Source: CAYSBE01 sp046309355 (GTDB lineage Bacteria; Bacteroidota; Bacteroidia; UKL13-3). Taken from it: a stretch of DNA of 64,000 nucleotides. Shown here piece after piece: positions 26,716-34,924 of this stretch. The notes below the pieces were generated by a model that had not been told where the DNA came from, ran no database searches, and saw nothing but the letters and a program-made list of their open reading frames with translations. Numbering within the stretch: the stretch's first letter is position 1; the number at the start of each line of letters is the position of its first letter. Made by a program: the position numbers and the translations under genes. Location: NCBI GenBank assembly GCA_046309355.1, contig JBKCPL010000057.1:27410-91409 (forward strand). The letters run 5' to 3'.

Positions 26716-27423
26716 TCAGAAATTCGGACTGATAGACATCTCGGCATAGTAATCGAGAATATAATTTACAGCATCTTCAGCTGTATCTACCAGTTTAAAT
26801 AAATCGAGGTCTTCGGGGTTAATGTTTTTCTCTTGCTCCAGCATGGTTTTTTTCAGCCAATCAATCATCCCGCTCCAGAATTCGGTGCCTACCAGCACCA
26901 CCGGAAAACGGGCTACTTTGTGGGTTTGAATAAGGGTAAGTGCCTCAAACAATTCGTCCATAGTACCAAAGCCACCCGGCATCGCAATAAATCCCTGCGC
27001 ATATTTCACAAACATGACCTTACGCACAAAAAAGTAATCGAAGTTGATGATTTTATCTTTATCAATATACACGTTGTTGAATTGCTCGAAAGGCAACTCA
27101 ATATTCAGTCCTACCGATTTGCCACCGGCTTCAAAAGCCCCTTTGTTTCCAGCTTCCATAATACCCGGGCCTCCACCGGTAATTACACCAAAACCTGCTT
27201 CTACCAGTTTGCGGGCAATTTCTTCGGCCAATAAGTAATAGCGTGTTCCGGGCTTGGTACGTGCCGAGCCAAAAATAGACACACACGGACCTATTTTGCT
27301 CATTTTCTCAAACCCATCTACAAACTCGGCCATTATTTTAAACGTAGCCCAGCTATCGGAAACCCGTATTTCGGGCCAGTTTTTTTTCTCAAATGCCTTT
27401 TTAATTCTCTCTTCGTTCGTCAT
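26716..27423 (-). CDS. LOG-family protein (TIGR00730-type nucleotide hydrolase)
   Basis: The 235-residue Rossmann-like protein carries the LOG motifs GGGPGIMEAGNKGA and PGGFGTMDELFEALTLIQ. The second contains the Glu used to cleave the N-glycosidic bond of nucleoside 5'-monophosphates such as cytokinin ribotides or AMP. The bacterial physiological substrate is not settled. The N-terminus has a signature of ~50 charged residues before CVSIFGSARTKPG. It is the last gene of the TPR-comA-yqeY-LOG operon (13-base gap to yqeY). Confidence 0.88.
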   Translation of the reverse strand: MTNEERIKKAFEKKNWPEIRVSDSWATFKIMAEFVDGFEKMSKIGPCVSIFGSARTKPGTRYYLLAEEIARKLVEAGFGVITGGGPGIMEAGNKGAFEAGGKSVGLNIELPFEQFNNVYIDKDKIINFDYFFVRKVMFVKYAQGFIAMPGGFGTMDELFEALTLIQTHKVARFPVVLVGTEFWSGMIDWLKKTMLEQEKNINPEDLDLFKLVDTAEDAVNYILDYYAEMSISPNF

Positions 27424-27436
27424 GTATCTACACCGA

Positions 27437-27889
27437 TTATCCCAATAGTTGTTTTAATAAAGCCGATATGATTTTGCCATCTGCTTTGCCTGCAAAATGC
27501 TTCATGGCCAGCGGCATTACTTTGCCAAAATCGGCAGCTGAAGTGGCACCGGCCTGGCTGATTACCTGCTGCAGCTCAGCTTTAATTTCGTCTTCGCTCA
27601 TTTGCTTAGGCAGGTAACGTTCTATGACGTCTATTTCTTCCTTTTCTTTTTCAGCCAGTTCGTTTCGGCCATTCTGTAAAAAAATATCCATCGACTCTTT
27701 GCGCTGCTTGGCCAGTTTCTGAAACAGTTTGATGGCTTGCTCATCGGGCACGGTATTGCCGGTGGCGCCTTCGGCTGTAGCTGCCAGTAATAGGGCTGAT
27801 TTAAGCGCACGAAGGGCACGCAGACTCACTTCATCTTTGGCCTTCATGGCCGTCATAATATCGGTGTTGATTTGTTGTTGTAATGACAT
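27437..27889 (-). CDS. yqeY: GatB/YqeY domain protein
   Basis: The 150-residue helical protein is of the YqeY type, sharing the tail domain of the GatB amidotransferase subunit. Diagnostic stretches are AMKAKDEVSLRALRALKSAL, FLQNGRNELAEKEKEEIDVIERYLPKQMS and DFGKVMPLAMKHFAGKADGK. The family may bind tRNA; its cellular role is unclear. It starts 11 bases after the comA stop. Confidence 0.9.
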   Translation of the reverse strand: MSLQQQINTDIMTAMKAKDEVSLRALRALKSALLLAATAEGATGNTVPDEQAIKLFQKLAKQRKESMDIFLQNGRNELAEKEKEEIDVIERYLPKQMSEDEIKAELQQVISQAGATSAADFGKVMPLAMKHFAGKADGKIISALLKQLLG

Positions 27890-27900
27890 GGTTTGTATCC

Positions 27901-28692
27901 TTATTTTTTCTTCGGAATAAATTTAGCGGATTTGTTCAGGAAGAAGCTGAAGGTATCGCTGCGCAGTCCAAGCCTCAATGTTTCCAGCGGTATTACATCA
28001 TTGGGTGCAATATTTCCCAAACTCACATTCGCACCTACCAATTTTATAAAATAGGTTTGCTGTGCTTTTTGAGGTGCTTCCCAAATGATTTTTTCTTCCG
28101 GTATTTTAGTTAAAATTTCCTGCACCAGTCCTTCACGTACTTCGCCACTGCTACGGTAAACTCCTACATTTCCGGCTTCGCGGGCTTCGGCTATTACTTT
28201 CCATGCACCTGCTTTCAATTCTGCTTTCATCAGCTCAATCCACTGGTAGGGCGGAATAATTTTTTCTACATCCTTGCTGCCCACTTCGCTCAGCACCGTA
28301 ACATGCTTGCTCAGCTTGCTGATGTATTCCAATTTTATACCGTGAGGCATTTCAATTGACCCGTCCGATATCTCGGCATGGGTTAAATTAAACCGCTCGA
28401 GCATGCGCAGGTAATCGTCATACTGATTTCGGACAATAAACGCCTCGAACAGTGTGCCTCCGAAATAAACACGAATGCCGGCATCGTGATACAATTTAAT
28501 TTTTTCATCCAGATTTGGAGTAACGTAAGCCGTTCCGAAACCCAGCTTAACCAAATCGACATGCGGGCTGCATACCGACAGAAAGTTTTCTACTTCATGA
28601 ATGCCGAGGCCTTTGTCCATCACCATCGTCAATCCCTTTACCCGGGGCCTGATGGTGCGTTCGGGAATTTGTTTGAGTTTAAAATTTTTCAT
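27901..28692 (-). CDS. comA: Phosphosulfolactate synthase (ComA family)
   Basis: The 263-residue TIM-barrel protein matches PSL synthase, which adds sulfite to phosphoenolpyruvate to give (R)-phosphosulfolactate, the first step of coenzyme M synthesis in methanogens. Recognisable parts are RVKGLTMVMDKGLG, VDLVKLGFGTAYVTP, VYFGGTLFEAF, EISDGSIEMP, VLSEVGSKD and VIAEAREAGNVGVYRSSGEVRE. Bacteroidota do not make coenzyme M. Here the product more likely feeds sulfolactate or cysteate, possibly for sulfonolipids, but that is inference. It overlaps the TPR gene by 4 bases. Confidence 0.87.
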   Translation of the reverse strand: MKNFKLKQIPERTIRPRVKGLTMVMDKGLGIHEVENFLSVCSPHVDLVKLGFGTAYVTPNLDEKIKLYHDAGIRVYFGGTLFEAFIVRNQYDDYLRMLERFNLTHAEISDGSIEMPHGIKLEYISKLSKHVTVLSEVGSKDVEKIIPPYQWIELMKAELKAGAWKVIAEAREAGNVGVYRSSGEVREGLVQEILTKIPEEKIIWEAPQKAQQTYFIKLVGANVSLGNIAPNDVIPLETLRLGLRSDTFSFFLNKSAKFIPKKK

Positions 28693-30095
28693 TGGTACGA
28701 GTTCCTGAAAGCATCGATGAGTTGAGTTATTTCATCGGCCTGCAATATAGAAGGAGCCCATTCATAAATCAAAAAGTGCTCGTTAAAATTAAGCAATAAT
28801 GCTGTTTCGAGGTATTCTTTGGCCTGTGCGGTTTTGCCGGTCAGGTACAAATAGGTAAACAACCTGTAGTAATATTGATGGCAATCGGGGTTGTGGGTAA
28901 CAGCTTCATACAGCAATTCTATGGCTGCTTCTTCTTTTCCGTTATGAAACTCAACAAACGACCAATCCAGCCAGGCTTCCATGTCTTCAGGCTCTAGTTC
29001 CGTTACTTTTCTGTACAGTTCTTCGGCTTCGGTTATATTGCCCAGTCGGTACTCGGCTTCGGCCAGCTGCATCAGGTATTCTGTATTTACGGCATCCAGT
29101 ATGGTGGCACGTTTGTAGTAACTAACAGCTTCTTTAATTGAGCCGTCTTTTTCCAGCGTAAGCCCTATGCCAAACCACGCTTCAGCAATATTCGGATTTA
29201 CCTGTGTGGCTTTCCGGTAATATTCTCGCGCTTCGGTGGTGCGGTTCATACGCTCCAGGCATCCGGCCATATTGCAAAAAGTAATAGAGTCGGGGCCGTC
29301 TTTTTCAATCACCGTGCGGTATTCTTCCAGTGCTTCTTCGTACCGGTGAAGTTCAACCAATTCATTGGCACGGTGAAAACGAGCTAGTATGTATTCGTCA
29401 TCAATAGCCAGGCAGTAATCGAACGATTCGATGGCGCTATTAAAATCGAGTATTTTGGAATAGATAATGCCCTTGCTGTACCATGCATTGGCATTGTACG
29501 GGTCGTTGTCCAGCATATCTTCGTAAATGCGTATACATTCATCATACCTGCCCAGCAAATCATAGCAATTGGCTAGTTCGTAGCACGCCTGTTCGTTGCC
29601 GGGTGATTCGTCCAGTATCTGGTTAAAGTAGTCGACAGCCTTGCTGTACAAATCGCAGTCTTCGTATACATACGCAATTTCAAACAGCATGTCTATTCGG
29701 TCATCGGCTTGCAGCAGGGCGCGTGTAAAACTCTCTTCGGCTTCATCAAATTGTTCGCTGTTCAAAAAAAGTTCACCTTTCAGCAGGTGCAGTTCAGGGT
29801 TGTAGGGTTCATATAATTCAACACGTTCTACTACTTGTATGGCATCATCGTATTTGCCCATCAGCCCGAATACTTCTGCTTTCAGCAGCAAAAAATCAGT
29901 GTATCCCGGATACAACCCTTCGGCATAGTAAATTACTTCCAGCGCTTTTTTCAGTTTATCTTTCAGAATGTAGTAATCGGCAATCTGCTCAAGGGTTTCG
30001 GCTTCAAAATATTCGGTGGATTTATTACGTAGCATTTTCTCATACCGCTGCACATCTGGCATCACACTCTCGTCTAAAAAATCATCAGCATCCAT
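28689..30095 (-). CDS. Tetratricopeptide-repeat protein
   Basis: The 468-residue cytoplasmic protein has no signal peptide. It consists almost entirely of about 12 TPR units from residue 40 onward, for example FDEAEESFTRALLQADDRID, YDECIRIYEDMLDNDPYNAN and ITEAEELYRKVTELEPEDME. It is acidic. Such proteins are scaffolds for protein-protein contacts; no enzymatic domain is present. It is the first gene of the operon with comA, yqeY and the LOG protein, coupled by ATGA to comA. Confidence 0.85.
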   Translation of the reverse strand: MDADDFLDESVMPDVQRYEKMLRNKSTEYFEAETLEQIADYYILKDKLKKALEVIYYAEGLYPGYTDFLLLKAEVFGLMGKYDDAIQVVERVELYEPYNPELHLLKGELFLNSEQFDEAEESFTRALLQADDRIDMLFEIAYVYEDCDLYSKAVDYFNQILDESPGNEQACYELANCYDLLGRYDECIRIYEDMLDNDPYNANAWYSKGIIYSKILDFNSAIESFDYCLAIDDEYILARFHRANELVELHRYEEALEEYRTVIEKDGPDSITFCNMAGCLERMNRTTEAREYYRKATQVNPNIAEAWFGIGLTLEKDGSIKEAVSYYKRATILDAVNTEYLMQLAEAEYRLGNITEAEELYRKVTELEPEDMEAWLDWSFVEFHNGKEEAAIELLYEAVTHNPDCHQYYYRLFTYLYLTGKTAQAKEYLETALLLNFNEHFLIYEWAPSILQADEITQLIDAFRNSYQ

Positions 30096-30149
30096 AAGCG
30101 TAAATTTAAGTTCTAACGAATTTTATGATTTTTCGTTATACCGGGTTTA

Positions 30150-30180
30150 AAAAGCAATGCACAAGTGTGCAAAACCTTTT
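30150..30180 (-). terminator. Inverted repeat TGCACA-AG-TGTGCA downstream of the T9SS gene
   Basis: TGCACA (30158-30163) and TGTGCA (30166-30171) are exact reverse complements, with an outer AAAAG/CTTTT pairing at 30150-30154 and 30176-30180. On the minus strand this hairpin follows the T9SS gene and ends in CTTTTT, so it may be its terminator. The 2-base centre is tight for RNA, so an operator site is the alternative. Confidence 0.4.
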
Positions 30181-30264
30181 ATACCGCAAATGTAGTTGAA
30201 AATAGCAAGATACGCATATACTGAACGGAGTTGATGCAATCTCCTACACACAAAGTGCAGGCTA

Positions 30265-31356
30265 TTAGTTTACGCATATTTTACGGTATGCGGCTTCACC
30301 AAATCCCTTTACGTAAACAATGTAAACACCCGGTTGCCATTCTTCTGTTGATATGGGTATATGATTGTGCCCCTTTAAAGTATACTCCCTAATACGTTCA
30401 CCCCGCAAGGTATATACAATCAGTTCGTAGTTATCTGATTCCACACTGTTCAGTATCCGTAACGTTCCGTTTGTCCACGAAATGACAGGTGCAGCGGTGC
30501 GGTCGGCTGCCTGTATGCTAAGCAAGGGTGTATAGTCGTGTGTGCCATCAAAGTCAACTTGCTTTATACGGTAATACACGTGTTCGTCTCCTGCATCATT
30601 ATCTGTATACGTGTAATACTGTATACCTTTTGACTGACCTTTACCGCTTATAAAGGATACGGTCATCCAGGTGAGTGCATCGGAGCTTTTTTCGATGTAA
30701 AATCCACGGTTGTTGTATTCCGATGCAGTTGACCACGATACTTCTGCCGCTTGGCGGTTTATACGCTGCGCGCTGTGTGTGAGCCAGGTAACAGGCAATA
30801 CATTGGCCGAAAAAGTTTTGGCATACACCACATCACCACTCGATGAACTGTTGTTGTCTGTTGAATTGACTACGGCATAAAAAGTTACACTTCCCGAAAA
30901 AGCTGTTGGCGTTGTCCAGCTGAAGGTCCATGTTTTGGTATTGCCTGTGGCTGTGGTGCCCGAGGCTGTTGTATTTACATAATTGCGTGAACCCGCAGTT
31001 TGTGTTTGAACCGATGTGTTGGGAGCACTGAAGCTTCCCACACTAGCCGATGAACTGGTGGCACCACCGGGCAAAGCCAGTACCTGAAATCCGTATTTAT
31101 CGCTGTTAGGATCGGCAAATGTCAGATTCATTGTGTACGTAGTGTTGGGCAAAAACGAGCCCAGCGGAACACTGGATGTAAGTGTCATGCTGTTCCATAT
31201 GCTACCGCTGGTTTGTAATGATGTGCCGCCATGGCAGCCAGTACAGTTGCTTTCACCGGGTGCGTTGGTGCGTGAGGCCGGTGGAGCATTTTCGTAGGTG
31301 AGTGCATGCAGTGTACACAGCAGGCAAAACGCACTTAATATAAGTATCTTTTTCAT
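30265..31356 (-). CDS. Secreted protein with choice-of-anchor V (Reeler-like) domain, CxxCH motif and T9SS type A tail
   Basis: The 363-residue protein has a signal peptide (about 1-20). It then has a domain beginning APPASRTNAPGESNCTGCHGG, typical of 'choice-of-anchor V' proteins, with Cys38-Thr-Gly-Cys41-His42. After Thr/Ser-rich strands (to about 200) there is a T9SS-cargo type region (VTWLTHSAQRINRQAAEVSW). The C-terminus (NYELIVYTLRGERIREYTLK ... GVYIVYVKG) is a type A sorting domain. The protein is probably surface-exposed. The CxxCH may bind haem or be structural. Confidence 0.8.
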   Translation of the reverse strand: MKKILILSAFCLLCTLHALTYENAPPASRTNAPGESNCTGCHGGTSLQTSGSIWNSMTLTSSVPLGSFLPNTTYTMNLTFADPNSDKYGFQVLALPGGATSSSASVGSFSAPNTSVQTQTAGSRNYVNTTASGTTATGNTKTWTFSWTTPTAFSGSVTFYAVVNSTDNNSSSSGDVVYAKTFSANVLPVTWLTHSAQRINRQAAEVSWSTASEYNNRGFYIEKSSDALTWMTVSFISGKGQSKGIQYYTYTDNDAGDEHVYYRIKQVDFDGTHDYTPLLSIQAADRTAAPVISWTNGTLRILNSVESDNYELIVYTLRGERIREYTLKGHNHIPISTEEWQPGVYIVYVKGFGEAAYRKICVN

Positions 31357-31378
31357 GGGCAGCGCTTTTGGATAAATA

Positions 31379-31386
31379 CAAATGTA
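31379..31386 (-). promoter_or_regulatory. -7 box of the choice-of-anchor V gene
   Basis: TACATTTG on the minus strand (31386-31379) is a perfect -7 match 22 bases before the ATG. It lies in the short gap after crtYcd, so the T9SS gene is probably not part of the carotenoid operon. Confidence 0.45.
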
Positions 31387-31408
31387 TAGTCAATAAATTG
31401 TAAAAGTC

Positions 31409-32101
31409 CTAACTGAGTGAGTGGCGTTTTTGCAGCCACCACTCCATAACTGTAACCGGAATGAGCAAACACGTCAGTGCATAAACCGTATCTTCAAGCG
31501 GTATGGTATACAGGCGTATCCCCAGATTTTCGGAATCGTTGTACCACACCACGGGTTCAGTGGTTGCTGCACCAGTCAATATGCCATTCACTATAAAAAA
31601 TGGAACCAGGTGCAGCAAGTATGCCATCCAGAAATAGCCCATCCATTCTTTTTTAAGAAAAAGATAATGAACCGTAAGCACCAACGATGCAATGACGCAA
31701 TTGTAAAATGTATACGCTTTTTCCGAATTGAAAAGAGCCAGTGTAAAAGTGAAAACAGCAAACAGAAGTGTAAGATGATGTTTGATCTTTTCAAATGGTG
31801 CCCGATTCAGATAAGCCTTAAGGCAGGCGTAAATAAATACACTGGCGTAGGGTACTACAAAAAAGAATAGCCACTCTTCAACAGGTAAATCATTGATACG
31901 GAAATCCCATACGTATTGGCTGTTAAAACCCCACACACGGGTGCGGGCAAACCAGCCATCCCATAAAATAAAAAGTATTCCGTTAAGTGTAATTCCGGCA
32001 AATAAACCCGGCCAGCTTTTGTAAAAGGCCACTTTTTTATCGAAACTCAATGCGAATGGTCCGATGAAAGAAGCGAGCATGAGCCAGGAGTATAAAGACA
32101 T
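31409..32101 (-). CDS. crtYcd: Lycopene cyclase, fused CrtYc-CrtYd type
   Basis: The 230-residue membrane protein has about seven hydrophobic segments and two lycopene cyclase domains in tandem. The first has LWDGWFARTRVWGFNSQYVW followed by PVEEWLFFFVVPY. The second has the matching WYNDSENLGIRLYTIPLEDTVY. This heterodimeric-type cyclase in fused form makes beta-ionone rings from lycopene ends. It is the third gene of the cruF-crtZ-crtYcd run (8-base gap to crtZ). Confidence 0.88.
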   Translation of the reverse strand: MSLYSWLMLASFIGPFALSFDKKVAFYKSWPGLFAGITLNGILFILWDGWFARTRVWGFNSQYVWDFRINDLPVEEWLFFFVVPYASVFIYACLKAYLNRAPFEKIKHHLTLLFAVFTFTLALFNSEKAYTFYNCVIASLVLTVHYLFLKKEWMGYFWMAYLLHLVPFFIVNGILTGAATTEPVVWYNDSENLGIRLYTIPLEDTVYALTCLLIPVTVMEWWLQKRHSLS

Positions 32102-32109
32102 GCAAAGGT

Positions 32110-32562
32110 TTATTTAGAAGTCGTTGGATCTTTCCAGTATTTCAGTGGCACAATCAGCATACCGAAGTTTTCGCCCAGCTCTTTGTTCAGGTGCTTGTGG
32201 TGCATTTTGTGTGCTCTGCGAATAGCACGTACGTAACGGCTGTTCCAGTGTGTCCATATTTTAAATCGCTGATGGATGATAATATCGTGTACCAGAAAAT
32301 AGCACAGGCCGTATACCGAAATGCCAATACCAATAAATAATCTGAAATCGGCATGCATAATACCGGTTATGTAGCAATAGGCACTGGGAACAGCAAAAAT
32401 GAGGAAGAAGGCATCGTTCTTTTCAAAAAAACCGGGTTCTACCTGATGGTGGTCTTTGTGCAGGTACCACAAAAAGCCGTGCATCACAAACTTGTGGGTA
32501 AACCACGCCATGAATTCCATGAAGAAAAAGGTGGCTATGACGATGAGAATATTGACTAGCAT
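32110..32562 (-). CDS. crtZ: Beta-carotene 3-hydroxylase
   Basis: The 150-residue membrane di-iron hydroxylase of the fatty-acid hydroxylase superfamily has the histidine clusters FTHKFVMHG, HKDHH, VHDIIIHQRF and RRAHKMHHKH, with spacing as in CrtZ. It adds a 3-hydroxyl to a beta-ionone ring, for example giving zeaxanthin or the ring hydroxyl of saproxanthin and myxol. It has about four transmembrane segments. It lies between cruF and crtYcd in a leftward operon. Confidence 0.92.
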   Translation of the reverse strand: MLVNILIVIATFFFMEFMAWFTHKFVMHGFLWYLHKDHHQVEPGFFEKNDAFFLIFAVPSAYCYITGIMHADFRLFIGIGISVYGLCYFLVHDIIIHQRFKIWTHWNSRYVRAIRRAHKMHHKHLNKELGENFGMLIVPLKYWKDPTTSK

Positions 32563-32594
32563 ATGGTTAAAAAACGAATTTGCAGCATTAATGT

Positions 32595-33245
32595 TTACGA
32601 AAACATCAAAGTTAACACAATAAAAAATACCGCTTGTAAAATCAGTAGAACCGGTGCAAGCGGGTTGTACTCATCCAGCTTACATTTTACAAACAGGAAG
32701 TTGAACATGAACGAGAAGAAAAACCATGCAGTATAATTTTGCAGCGGCACGCCATCGTATTTAAAGTGCCAGTACCAGAAATCGTATCGCGGAGCTACCT
32801 GCTCAATCCAATAATCAACACTCACCATCATAAGCGCAGCCACAACGCTTACGCCTATACCAAACATTTTTTTGTGCCGGTAGTCTGCCAGCAAACGGCT
32901 GCTTACCGAAGAGGTGCAGTAGCTGAGCAGTAGCCAGTTCAAGCCAATAATAACAGGCACATCCAGCACTTTATAGCCCAAATTGAATCCATAAAAGTAC
33001 GAGCCAAAAATCTTTCCCGTTCGGATGCCGGCATACTCCAGCCAAAAGCCACACAGAAGCACACACACTACATACGCCAGAAAATAAGGTGTAAATCCGC
33101 GGTGAAACCAAAACAGCACGCATGCGCTCACCAGCAGGTTCACGGGCGTAAGTTTCATAACTGCATCATCGTAATACAGTGTGCCCAGCAATCCTACGGA
33201 GTAAATAATAATTAGAAATGCAGCAGCTGCATGATGCTTTTTCAT
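32595..33245 (-). CDS. cruF: Carotenoid 1,2-hydratase, CruF family (DUF422)
   Basis: The protein of about 216 residues has seven predicted membrane segments. Family stretches are FLAYVVCVLLCGFWLEYAGI, GKIFGSYFYGFNLGYKVLDV, PVIIGLNWLLLSYCTS and the Asp-containing MVSVDYWIEQVAPRYDFWYW. CruF adds water across the 1,2 double bond of an acyclic psi end, giving the 1-hydroxyl that CrtD then uses. I chose the ATG at 33245 (MKKHHAAAAF), 5 bases after a -7-like TACCTTCG. The frame is open 30 codons further upstream. Confidence 0.85.
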   Translation of the reverse strand: MKKHHAAAAFLIIIYSVGLLGTLYYDDAVMKLTPVNLLVSACVLFWFHRGFTPYFLAYVVCVLLCGFWLEYAGIRTGKIFGSYFYGFNLGYKVLDVPVIIGLNWLLLSYCTSSVSSRLLADYRHKKMFGIGVSVVAALMMVSVDYWIEQVAPRYDFWYWHFKYDGVPLQNYTAWFFFSFMFNFLFVKCKLDEYNPLAPVLLILQAVFFIVLTLMFS

Positions 33246-33250
33246 GGCAG

Positions 33251-33258
33251 CGAAGGTA
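33251..33258 (-). promoter_or_regulatory. cruF-crtZ-crtYcd -7-like box
   Basis: TACCTTCG on the minus strand (33258-33251) ends 5 bases before the chosen cruF ATG, implying a leaderless transcript. A TTTTG lies about 23 bases upstream as a possible -33. Confidence 0.4.
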
Positions 33259-33409
33259 AAAAAACCGCTCAACACCCGATACAAAATCATGCAGGAATGA
33301 CCGATTGATGATGCGCAACAGGCAATTGCAAACATACCCTGCGTATGATTGTGCCCAGTTTATGTATGTGGATGTAACCTGCTTTAGTGTTTAATCGGTT
33401 TTGGCGTAT

Positions 33410-33417
33410 TAGCTTTG
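33410..33417 (+). promoter_or_regulatory. marC -7 box
   Basis: TAGCTTTG is a perfect TAnnTTTG match ending 4 bases before the ATG at 33422. This implies leaderless transcription. Confidence 0.45.
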
Positions 33418-33421
33418 CCGC

Positions 33422-33985
33422 ATGGAATTATCAATCAAAGACATCTCAACAATAGCACTAACCCTGTTTGCCGTTATCGATATTTTAGGTGCATTGCCGG
33501 TTATTATCAATATCAGGCAACGCGATACGCATATCGATTCAGGTTGGGCTACCGTTGCTGCCGGTTTTTTGATGGTCATATTTTTAGTGGTGGGCGAAAG
33601 GCTGCTGGCTTTATTTGGCATTGATGTGGCATCGTTTGCCGTAGCGGGGGCAATTGTTATTTTCATCATAGCACTCGAAATGGTATTGGGAATTGATATA
33701 TTCAGGGCTGATCCGAATGATAAAGCAGGAAGCATTATACCAATTGCTTTTCCCATCATTGCGGGCTCAGGTACACTCACTACCATTATTTCGTTGAAGG
33801 CTGTATACAGTTATGAAAATATCATGGCCGGCATTGTCGTCAATCTGCTTATTGTTTATGTTGCACTGAAGTCGACCTCAAAAATTGAACGTCTTTTGGG
33901 TAAGGCCGGCTTATCATTGCTTCGCAAGTTTTTTGGAATAGTGCTGCTGGCTATTGCAGTTAAATTATTCAAAACCAATTTTTAG
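33422..33985 (+). CDS. MarC-family integral membrane protein
   Basis: The 187-residue inner-membrane protein has six predicted helices. Family motifs are TALTLFAVIDILGALPVI-like at the start and IPIAFPIIAGSGTLTTIISL in the middle. MarC proteins were once linked to multidrug resistance, but their function is unknown. It is single, with a -7 box directly before the start. The downstream gap to rfbA is 68 bases. Confidence 0.9.
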   Translation: MELSIKDISTIALTLFAVIDILGALPVIINIRQRDTHIDSGWATVAAGFLMVIFLVVGERLLALFGIDVASFAVAGAIVIFIIALEMVLGIDIFRADPNDKAGSIIPIAFPIIAGSGTLTTIISLKAVYSYENIMAGIVVNLLIVYVALKSTSKIERLLGKAGLSLLRKFFGIVLLAIAVKLFKTNF

Positions 33986-33991
33986 GCGCAT

Positions 33992-34006
33992 AAGTATTGA
34001 ATACTT
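33992..34006. repeat. Short palindrome upstream of rfbA
   Basis: AAGTATT and AATACTT are perfect complements around one G, just after the marC stop and about 48 bases before rfbA. It could be an operator for the rfbA operon or chance. Confidence 0.25.
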
Positions 34007-34053
34007 CCCATTAGGAGCGAAATAGCTATATTGCGCGTTTTAGCTCATTATTC

Positions 34054-34914
34054 ATGAAAGGTATAATACTGGCCGGAGGAAGCGGCACCCGATTGCACCC
34101 ACTTACGTTAGCTGTGAGTAAGCAGCTCATGCCGGTTTACGATAAACCCATGATTTATTATCCGCTATCTACATTGATGCTGGCCGGTATACGTGAAATT
34201 CTGATTATTTCCACACCGCATGATTTGCCCGGATTTAAAAAACTGCTGGGCGATGGTTCGCAGATAGGATGCACGTTTCAGTATGCCGAACAGCCCAGTC
34301 CTGACGGATTGGCTCAGGCATTTATAATTGGCGAACAGTTTATAGGCAACGATAAGGTGGCACTCATACTGGGCGATAATATTTTTTTCAGTGCAGGGCT
34401 AAGCAAGTTGCTGCATGAAAACAACGATCCGGATGGGGGTGTGGTATTTGCTTACCATGTAAGTGACCCCGAACGCTACGGAGTGGTCGAATTTGATGCT
34501 GAAATGAACGCCATCAGTATAGAAGAAAAGCCGGCTCAACCCAAATCCAATTATGCCGTTCCGGGTTTATACTTTTACGACAATGATGTAGTTACGATTG
34601 CTAAAAATATCAAACCTTCGCCACGTGGAGAACTTGAAATAACCGATGTAAACCGTGTGTACCTCGAACGCGGAAAGTTAAAAGTAGGAGTACTGCAGCG
34701 CGGCACAGCATGGCTCGATACAGGCACATTTGCCTCGTTAATGCAAGCCGGCCAGTTTGTTCAGGTTATTGAAGAACGTCAGGGACTAAAAATCGGTTGC
34801 ATTGAAGAAATAGCTTTTAAAAACAGCTGGATAACCAAAGAGCACCTGAAAACCGAGGCACAAAAACTTCTCAAAAGCGGTTACGGAAATTATTTGTTGA
34901 ATCTTATAAAATAA
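34054..34914 (+). CDS. rfbA: Glucose-1-phosphate thymidylyltransferase
   Basis: This enzyme makes dTDP-glucose from dTTP and glucose-1-phosphate, feeding RfbB. The 286 residues carry the nucleotidyltransferase signature GGSGTRLHPLTLAVSKQ (about 8-24), then PVYDKPMIYYPLSTLMLAGI, LGDNIFF and GTAWLDTG. The length is normal. It is first in an operon with the PGI/PMI (10-base gap) and the CpsB-type phosphatase. Confidence 0.95.
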   Translation: MKGIILAGGSGTRLHPLTLAVSKQLMPVYDKPMIYYPLSTLMLAGIREILIISTPHDLPGFKKLLGDGSQIGCTFQYAEQPSPDGLAQAFIIGEQFIGNDKVALILGDNIFFSAGLSKLLHENNDPDGGVVFAYHVSDPERYGVVEFDAEMNAISIEEKPAQPKSNYAVPGLYFYDNDVVTIAKNIKPSPRGELEITDVNRVYLERGKLKVGVLQRGTAWLDTGTFASLMQAGQFVQVIEERQGLKIGCIEEIAFKNSWITKEHLKTEAQKLLKSGYGNYLLNLIK

Positions 34915-34924
34915 AAACACTTTC

